DNA from: Chloroflexota bacterium
Lineage (GTDB): Bacteria; Chloroflexota; UBA6077
DNA length: 10,036 nt
Assembly: GCA_021788565.1 (NCBI GenBank)
Contig: JAJYKO010000123.1
Coordinates: 1 to 10,036 of the forward strand
Direction: 5' to 3'
A model generated the notes under the pieces. It made no database searches. It was not told the origin of the DNA and saw nothing but the letters and a program-made list of their open reading frames with translations. A program made the translations under genes and the position numbers. Below are positions 1-6,000 of this stretch, piece by piece (positions within the stretch are counted from its first letter, which is position 1; each line of letters begins with the position of its first letter).

Positions 1-197
1 GCTTCCCGAAGCGTACCGAGGTGCTCGGACAGGCTGGATTGGGCGAGCGAGAGGGCCTGAGCGAGTTGCGAGGCTGTGCAGTCCTTGCCCTCGGCGAGGA
101 GTTCCACGAGGTGAAAGCGGATGGGGTTGGCGAGGGCACGGAGCATTCGTACCGCCCGTGCCTCGGCCGCTGACTGCTCCGTCTTCAAGGTCTTCAT
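1..197 (-). CDS. ArsR-family transcriptional regulator, partial (N-terminal 65 codons)
   Basis: The reading frame starts at 197 and runs off the left edge, so only the N-terminal part is visible. The translated part contains MLRALANPIRFHLVELLAEG, then CTASQLAQAL and LAQSSLSEHLGTLREA. This is the usual ArsR/SmtB winged-helix order: an ALANPIR opening helix, then a helix-turn-helix with the SSLSEHLxxLREA recognition helix at about residues 53-65. Family members are dimeric DNA-binding repressors, many released by metals or other small ligands. The classic ELCVCDL metal-binding motif is absent, and a single Cys40 sits nearby. The ligand cannot be judged because the C-terminus is missing. An AGGGGG ribosome binding site (202-207) lies 4 nt upstream of the ATG. 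A palindrome overlapping the promoter suggests autoregulation. It is divided from the large cassette by about 300 bp and its own promoter, so it is probably a separate unit. The family call is secure; the specific role is unknown. Confidence 0.88.
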   Translation of the reverse strand, partial: MKTLKTEQSAAEARAVRMLRALANPIRFHLVELLAEGKDCTASQLAQALSLAQSSLSEHLGTLRE

Positions 198-214
198 GGC
201 GCCCCCTGCCGTGC

Positions 215-240
215 TATCGGATTTTCGCGATTATCCGATA
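215..240. promoter_or_regulatory. Palindromic operator overlapping the ArsR-family promoter
   Basis: Perfect 8-bp arms TATCGGAT (215-222) and ATCCGATA (233-240) flank a 10-nt centre that is itself partly symmetric around CGCG. The palindrome covers the -10 box at 230-235 and the likely transcription start, where an ArsR-type dimer would block polymerase. ArsR-family proteins usually bind such imperfect palindromes in their own promoters, so autoregulation is the natural inference. Confidence 0.7.
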
Positions 241-259
241 AGACAGGGAGGTTTGTCAA
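230..259 (-). promoter_or_regulatory. Sigma70-type promoter of the ArsR-family gene
   Basis: Read on the minus strand, a perfect -35 box TTGACA (254-259) is followed after 18 nt by GATAAT (230-235), a 5-of-6 match to the -10 consensus. Transcription would start near 223, leaving a short leader before the ribosome binding site at 202-207 and the ATG at 197. Box quality, position and overlap with an operator-like palindrome make this the best-supported promoter in the window. It is inferred from sequence only. Confidence 0.75.
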
Positions 260-308
260 GAGGGTGCGATCGGACGGTCTAGGGCTTTCCCATTGTCACA
301 CTGAGTAC

Positions 309-331
309 CCCAGGGTTCCGGGAACCCTGGG
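309..331. repeat. Perfect 11-bp-arm palindrome
   Basis: Arms CCCAGGGTTCC (309-319) and GGAACCCTGGG (321-331) are exact reverse complements around a single G. As RNA it would form a GC-rich hairpin of about 9 bp with a 5-nt loop on either strand. It lies about 170 bp past the stop of the last cassette gene and 7 bp from a second palindrome. No T-run follows on either strand, so a simple intrinsic terminator is not supported. A protein-binding site, mRNA 3' stem or mobile-element remnant are possible. Confidence 0.8.
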
Positions 332-338
332 CGAAGCA

Positions 339-359
339 CAGAAACTTGTGAAGTTTCTG
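339..359. repeat. Perfect 9-bp-arm palindrome
   Basis: Arms CAGAAACTT (339-347) and AAGTTTCTG (351-359) are exact reverse complements around GTG. It is unrelated in sequence to the palindrome at 309-331 and lies only 7 bp from it. Read on the minus strand, it is the first stem-loop met after the stop at 499. Its role is unknown. Confidence 0.8.
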
Positions 360-498
360 AACAGCACATCGAAAGGTCTCTCCGGTGGAGCTTACGGTCC
401 GGGTGATGAAGATGGAGAGATTCCTCGCTTCCTACTACTTGCCTCCACGTCCGTCGAAGCCGTTCCCCGCTGGTCCGTGGTTGTCCTCGAACCCAGAC

Positions 499-1548
499 TC
501 ACCCTCGCACCCAACAGGCATGCAGGGACAAGTCTCCGAGTTGAGCAAGTGTGACAACCTGCCCCACCTTGGCATTCTGGCCGTAGAGGCCGAGAAAGGC
601 GGCGTAATCCTCGAAGTGCGCGTCTGCGGGACTGAACGAGTGCACGAGCAGCATGGCGTGGCGAGCATGGAACCGCCTGGCGGTAATGACGGCCGACGCC
701 GTTCGATGGAGCAACTGGTAGCGGATGGTCCCGGGAATGGTATCGGGCAGCCCGAGGGTATCGAGAAGGAAGCGAAGCCGGACGACCTTCCCGTTGGAGG
801 CTGCCGCTGCCCAGTCGATCAGGATACGGTCGAAGTGCTCGTCCACCTTCCCTTCCACGGCAATGCTGACGAGGGAGTCGAGCGTGCGAGCCAGCACCAG
901 AATGTCGTTCTGTGAGGCTCGCTCACCACCGGGCAGGGCCACCTTGTACTCGGGGAACCCGCACAAGAACTCGATTCCGCTGAAGACAGGAGATCGGGAC
1001 AAGGCAGCCTCGACGCTAGAGGGGAACCCGCCCGCGGCTTCCCAGGACTCCGCGGTCAGCTTCGCCGAATAGTTGTCTCTCCAGTGCTTATCCGGATCGG
1101 CTAGGAATCGCCGCCAATCATCGATGCCGGCTGTGGGTACGAAGAAGGGCGGGAGGACGTTAGTGGCAGGTCGATAGCTGGAAGCTGCGACCGGCATTGG
1201 TGGCCGCGGCGTGTGTTCTGGAGGCACATTGCCGACATCTGAGGCCAGCGTTCCTTCAGGGGCTTGCCGTAGGTACTGATCGTTCAGCTGCTGCGTCTGC
1301 TTAGACCAGTACGAGCAGTCGTCTCCGTCGTGCTCTGTGACCGGTACTTTGTGCACTGCCGAAGAGAGAATACTTGCGGGCGTCAGTCCTGGAGGGAAGT
1401 CCCTCGGCCTGCGGAGCTTGACTCGCGCGGGGGTAGAGTAGTCTCGAACGCTCCAGGACGTAGTCGTGGCGGCATCTCCCTTCCAAAAGAAGAAGACGAA
1501 AGTGCATGGATTTATGGCGGGGTTGAAGATCATCCAGTGCTTACTCAT
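499..1548 (-). CDS. DUF6946-like protein, putative PD-(D/E)XK-type nuclease
   Basis: This is a 349-residue soluble protein. The C-terminal half (about residues 140-349) resembles proteins I remember as DUF6946: WEAAGGFP, FPEYKVALPGGERASQND, RYQLLHRTASAVI, HAMLLVHSFSP and a final WVRG. Inside it, Asp215 (QND) is followed by a hydrophobic strand and then Glu232-Gly-Lys234 (VEGKV), with Glu193 upstream. That spacing fits a PD-(D/E)XK nuclease core, so DNA cleavage is a reasonable inference but is not shown. The first 140 residues, including an aromatic FVFFFW stretch near residue 20, match nothing I recognise. The start at 1548 is preferred over an in-frame ATG at 1575 because AAGGAG lies 4 nt upstream of it. 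This is the last gene of the cassette. It could instead be an inactive nuclease fold. Confidence 0.72.
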   Translation of the reverse strand: MSKHWMIFNPAINPCTFVFFFWKGDAATTTSWSVRDYSTPARVKLRRPRDFPPGLTPASILSSAVHKVPVTEHDGDDCSYWSKQTQQLNDQYLRQAPEGTLASDVGNVPPEHTPRPPMPVAASSYRPATNVLPPFFVPTAGIDDWRRFLADPDKHWRDNYSAKLTAESWEAAGGFPSSVEAALSRSPVFSGIEFLCGFPEYKVALPGGERASQNDILVLARTLDSLVSIAVEGKVDEHFDRILIDWAAAASNGKVVRLRFLLDTLGLPDTIPGTIRYQLLHRTASAVITARRFHARHAMLLVHSFSPADAHFEDYAAFLGLYGQNAKVGQVVTLAQLGDLSLHACWVRG

Positions 1549-1621
1549 CTCTCTCCTTGGCCAGCTGTTCGGCAATGGTCACAAGAACGGTGGCCGGTAG
1601 TTGGCGTAGATGTTCCTTCAA
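1541..1621 (-). CDS. Possible 26-codon coupled ORF, perhaps the tail of a decayed small gene
   Basis: In the 190-bp gap between two cassette genes, a TTG codon at 1621 preceded by GGAG (5-nt spacing) opens 26 codons reading KEHLRQLPATVLVTIAEQLA then KERDE. The stop at 1541-1543 overlaps the start of the next gene, as a coupled leader would. Just upstream a different frame is open from the end of the preceding gene. It reads ERQKRNRVEARLARAVKLPG, then ends with TGA about 4 codons after an in-frame ATG. Restoring one base near 1624 would join the two frames into a plausible charged helical small protein. It may be a real mini-ORF, a frameshifted gene or chance. No family is recognised. Confidence 0.25.
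   Translation of the reverse strand: MKEHLRQLPATVLVTIAEQLAKERDE
1553..1558 (-). promoter_or_regulatory. Ribosome binding site that sets the start at 1548
   Basis: On the minus strand AAGGAG lies 4 nt before the ATG at 1548, followed by AGAG. The in-frame ATG 27 nt upstream (1575) has no purine-rich site in front of it. The site therefore supports the 349-residue product over a 358-residue one. Confidence 0.7.
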
Positions 1622-1739
1622 CTGAACTCCATGGTCGCGTTAGTCAGCCCTGGCAGCTTGACCGCCCTCGCCAGTCGCGCCTCGACGCGATTACGCTTCT
1701 GGCGCTCCGTGCAAGAGCTATTAGTGGCCGCAGCTCATG

Positions 1740-3008
1740 TCACGCCATGAGCTGTCTGGGTATGCCATCTACCGTGGAAAGAAAGGACTTGAATTGCGAT
1801 TGTGGAACCGGCGTGTAGTGAGCCAGGCTGTTGCGGACGTCCCTGGCCGTGTCCACCCGGTGGATCCAGTCAAAGCGTTCCGGACCCCCGTTTAGCCGCC
1901 GCAATGCCGTCAGCAGGTAACCAAGCTCCGCGTCGAGAGCATTGGCCTCAAGCCGGCTCCTATGCTCCGGGTCTTCTGGCAAGCAGCCCGCGCTCAAATA
2001 CCACGTAAGTCCGTACCGCTGGACCGCATACCTCGAAGCTGCCAGCCGTACCGAGTCGGCCAAGGGTAGAAGCAGTTGAGCCTGGCCGCGCCACATGCGG
2101 TGCTCCAACTCCGCCTGCTCCCCGCCCGATGCGAGTATGACAGGGTGGGCCTCGGTTCCGTACTCGAAGCTACTGACTACCCGACCGGCAGCCCAGTCCA
2201 AACGAAGCCCCGCCGGGGGCTCCATGCTTAACAGAATTGCGCCAGGGGCTCTCAGGGTATTGCCTGCGGGCTCCAGTATTGCCAGCAAGCCCCTTGCCTG
2301 AACAAGCAACTCCCGAGTCTCACCGATGTCTCTTGGGCACCCTTGCCAGATAATCTCCGACAGGGCAAGGTCTCCGGGTGCGATTCCCGCGACAAGGCAC
2401 TCGAGCCATGCCTCGCCTGCGCCGCATTCGGCGGCGAGTTCCCGGTAGAGCAGGCGCAGCTCCAAAGCTGATGGGAAGCCCCACCACCAGCGTGATACGA
2501 GTCCAGGACTATTGGCGGGGATGTACGGCAGGAGGGCGCTTGCGCTGTCGACCACGCAGAGCGCGTGTTTGCGCGTCGAAGTCTCCGCGCGGCCAACAGC
2601 GATGGTCTCGTCAGCCCATCGCCGAACCGCGTTCAGCATCTCTCGCTGCTTCACGGTATCTACGGAAGAAACCCCGACAATTCCGATCACTTCGGGGCAG
2701 TCGGCTATGGCCATCGCGTCCCGAAAGGGCATCCTCGGAGTAACTCTCTCTCCGATCACAGTCCTGGCAATAGCCACGGGGTCAACCGATCTGGCAGATG
2801 CAACAAAGTCCACCGCGTCGATAACCTCGCACATGAGATCCCGTTCATAAAGCCGGGCTCTGATGCTGGCCCATATCAGTTCCGGCGGGATACCCGGGGG
2901 CAACAGCACGACCACAGACCGTCCGCCCTTCAGGTCCTGCACTATGCCGTTCAGAAACCGCCTCACGGACGGAAGCAGTACGGCCGCTTCCCAGATTTCT
3001 GCGTTCAT
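1740..3008 (-). CDS. Unrecognised 422-aa protein with C-terminal HEPN-like motif
   Basis: No family is recognised with confidence. The start ATG overlaps the stop of the giant ATPase gene by 4 bp (ATGA), so the two are almost surely co-translated. The N-terminal part has a strand-turn-helix VVVLLPPGIPPELIW (residues 32-46), placed like a P-loop but without GKS/T, and a hydrophobic strand ending in Asp (HALCVVDSA, 148-156) placed like Walker B. A degenerate ATPase fold is possible. The C-terminal part (about 310-400) is helical and contains ARDVRNSLAHY, giving Arg392-x4-His397. That R-x4-6-H signature, in an RNxLAH context, is typical of HEPN domains, many of which are RNases in defence and toxin systems. 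No signal peptide or membrane segment is seen. A natural guess is an effector or partner of the giant ATPase. The HEPN call rests on one motif plus helical context. Confidence 0.85.
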   Translation of the reverse strand: MNAEIWEAAVLLPSVRRFLNGIVQDLKGGRSVVVLLPPGIPPELIWASIRARLYERDLMCEVIDAVDFVASARSVDPVAIARTVIGERVTPRMPFRDAMAIADCPEVIGIVGVSSVDTVKQREMLNAVRRWADETIAVGRAETSTRKHALCVVDSASALLPYIPANSPGLVSRWWWGFPSALELRLLYRELAAECGAGEAWLECLVAGIAPGDLALSEIIWQGCPRDIGETRELLVQARGLLAILEPAGNTLRAPGAILLSMEPPAGLRLDWAAGRVVSSFEYGTEAHPVILASGGEQAELEHRMWRGQAQLLLPLADSVRLAASRYAVQRYGLTWYLSAGCLPEDPEHRSRLEANALDAELGYLLTALRRLNGGPERFDWIHRVDTARDVRNSLAHYTPVPQSQFKSFLSTVDGIPRQLMA

Positions 3009-6000
3009 TGTGCTACGAGGGCCCGGCGAGCTACAGACTCAATGCGCAGCCGATCCCCGGTGTAGTCGATAATCCCCAGCCTTTCCAGTGCCAGAAGCCC
3101 CAGATCTACCCGTTCCTTGCTGGTCTGTAGCGTTCCAGCTGCCAGTTCCGCGAGCGCCTCACCCGATTCGGATTCGCTGGAGCCAACGATGGAACAGAGG
3201 CCCTGCAACAGGCGCTCGTACTCCCCGCCGGGGGCCACCCCGAGGGCGGAGCGCAACTGCTGGCTGGGCTCGGACCGGGGATCTGTGAGCAACAGCTGAT
3301 ACTGTTCAGCCATGGCGGTAGCGTTTCTGCCTCTCTGCCCTACATAGCTGGCGATCATGGCTTCCAAGAGGCACTGGAAACCACCTGTCACCTCGACCAC
3401 CTTTCGATCCGTGGCTGTAGTACGAGGTAGATCGTGCTCTTCCAACCAGTGGCCAACGGCGGCCTCACTCCAACGCCGCAGTACCATTGCACCACAGCGG
3501 GTCTCCAGGTCTAGGCGCTCGGCTGGCTCGATGCCAAGCCACTCCGGAAGATCATCTGGGACCACCCTCAACACGATCCTGACCCAGCGGTCCCTGGAGG
3601 GGGGAAGCGACTCGCAGAACTCCAGAGCGGCGCGAACCTGAGCAGCGAGAGGCCCTCTTCCGTACCTGGCGGGCCCGGACACTACGAGTGAGGAATTAGG
3701 TGCCTGCCGCATGCATCTTCTGAGGGCATCAGGAATCGATGGACTGTCATTTATGCTCATTAGGGACATGTGCTGGAAGCGAGTGCCGCCTCCAGCTGCA
3801 GCAGCTCCATCCAGGGCAAGAGGCATCAGATCCAATCCCGTTGCCCTGCTCCCAAACAGGAGCGTAACCCCCGAAGGCCCAACGCCGATCCTGCGAAGCT
3901 GGCCGAGAGAGAGCGGGCTGTAGGTCAGAGGTTTGTCCTTGACCCGAGGGTGCAGCAGGTCCTGGTCATGCCACGGATCGTCGGCCTGCCCCGACTCAGA
4001 AACCGAAAGAAGATAGCTCTCGATCTCATCTGACGGGCCCAATAGTCTCACCAGGTTGGGACTTCGGAGGCGATACCTCCCCTGCTCCGCCGGGGCCAGG
4101 GTCCACAGTTCAGTGAGCTCCTGTACATAGTCCCGCATGTGGTCGGCAGAGAGGTTCTCGAAGCCGTTCTTCCACCAATATTGACCCAGCTGACGCAGGT
4201 CCTGGAGGGAGTAGGTCAGGGAGAACCCGTCCCGGTGCTCCAGCTGATCCAGGATCACGCTGCGCACGAGAACACCGTAGTGGGTGTCCAGGTTGATGGT
4301 CCAGACGAAACGTTCCTTGATCTCCTGCCGCAGCGAAGGGTCGCGGTAAACCGCCTGAACGTCCTCCTCACAGATCCGGTAAGGCGGTAGCACCTGCCGC
4401 TGGTTTCTCAGGTAGCGGATCAGCTGGTCACAGAACAGTTGAATCAACCCGGGATGGTAGTTGGTCAGCGACAGAATGCTAAGCACCACCCCATCGTCAC
4501 GAAATTGAAATCCCAGGGCCTCCATGGGTCGCCTCACCAGCTCCTGAGCGTTTCTTGGATCGAGCGGCCCAACCACCACCGGAGTACCAAGATGCGCGAG
4601 CGGCTGGTTTGGTATCGAGGAGAAGCGGCGCACGTTGTGAAGGCCCGCGAAGATCACCTTGAAGCGGCGTTCGGTGGAATCCATTACCTCCTTCAGCCGA
4701 TTCAGAACTGGGAACCCGTCACGCGCGTCTTCGGTGAGGAATGCGTCGGCTTCGTCGAGCAGGAGAAGGAGACGTCGCTGTGGCTGCCTCATGATGTTGC
4801 GAAGCTCCTCTTCGACCCTGTCGGGCCGGGTGGGTGGCTGTTTTCTGATGAGATCGACCTCCTTGAGACCTCTGGCGATACGTTCCCAGACCTTCTCTGG
4901 CCTCTCCATCGGCCCGCCGATCCGACGGATGTCTTCCAGTAGGGCGTAGTGGTCAGCAGCAGGATCGTGGAAGTCGCGCTGCAACTGCTTGAGCAGGCTA
5001 GACTTGCCTAGCTGGCGCCCCCCGTAGACGATGGCCGGGCCCAAGGGCTCCCGTAGACGTCGCAGGGGCTCGACACGCCCGACGAACATCTCTTTTGGAA
5101 CGTTGCCCGCGGCGTTCGGGACGTAGGGGTTAACGTCCGTCGCCGGCAGGGTGCATTGCAGGAATGGCTGGAGACGCGATTCGTATTCCCGAGCCAGGAA
5201 GAGCAGCAAGGTCTCGTCGAGTACCAGCGCTTGGCGACCGGTCTTGTACGCATTGCGTGCCATTTCCTCCCATCGCTTGGAGGTGAGGCGCCCCAGATAA
5301 ATGATTAGGCAGGGCAGCTTGTCCAGCTTGGTTTCCTTCGTGATCGTCTCAACAATGGATACCCCAGGCAGTTCCCAAAGGCAGAGGACACTCAGCGAAG
5401 AGCCCAGCATCGATCCAAACTGAGGCACAGGAGAAGTAGGGTCTCCAAGAAGACTTATTGTCCAGCGAAGCCAGTTGCGGCCAGAATTGGTCCGCCGAAG
5501 GGCCTCCTTGGTGTCCGGCTTCATACGCAATCCCAGATAGCGCAGCAGAGCAAACACTGGAAGAGAAGTGTCGGTTGCTCGCTCCGGGCTCTCTATTCCC
5601 TTCAGGTGCCGCCAAGCGGCCAGTGCCTCGGCTACCTCCTGCCGACGTGTTTCCGGCAAGTTCGCAAGCCCCAGTTCATCCGGAGCATCTTTTCGACGTA
5701 TCAGCTTCTCCAGTTCTCCCAGATGGAATTGCGGGATGCTGAGGAGTTTGGTGAGCCGGTCGCGCTCCTTCAAGTATCTGCCAAAAGCGTCCCGGGGAGT
5801 TCTTTCGCTGCCCTCACTCGGCGTCAACAACGCCGCCATCTCTTCTCCCCGGCCACTTTCCAGGACGGTTTCGACCTTTGGAAGCAGCTCGTCCACTAGA
5901 TAGATGTATCTTCGGGCCAGGGCTCCCTTGACCATGTCGTCGAGGCGTTGCACCTCGGCCGGCTCCAGTACCTTCACTGCCCTCGGTCGAAGCTCGTCCC

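Larger units (their letters stand above)
198..498. other. Intergenic region between the cassette end and the ArsR-family gene
   Basis: No convincing gene is seen here. Open frames on either strand lack a good ribosome binding site and encode low-plausibility protein. The stretch holds the ArsR-family promoter and operator (215-259), two neighbouring perfect palindromes (309-331 and 339-359), and about 140 bp of plain sequence next to the stop of the putative nuclease gene. No intrinsic terminator with a T-run was found after that stop on the minus strand. Confidence 0.6.

Noticed and set aside
264..554. 96-codon plus-strand open frame
   Set aside because: Spans both palindromes and the end of the putative nuclease gene, with no family resemblance or ribosome binding site.
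293..557. 10-bp inverted pair TTGTCACACT (293-302) and AGTGTGACAA (548-557)
   Set aside because: Matches of this length occur many times by chance in 10 kb and the second copy lies inside a coding region.
1549..1575. Upstream in-frame ATG for the putative nuclease (358-aa form)
   Set aside because: No ribosome binding site in front of it, while the ATG at 1548 has AAGGAG at good spacing.
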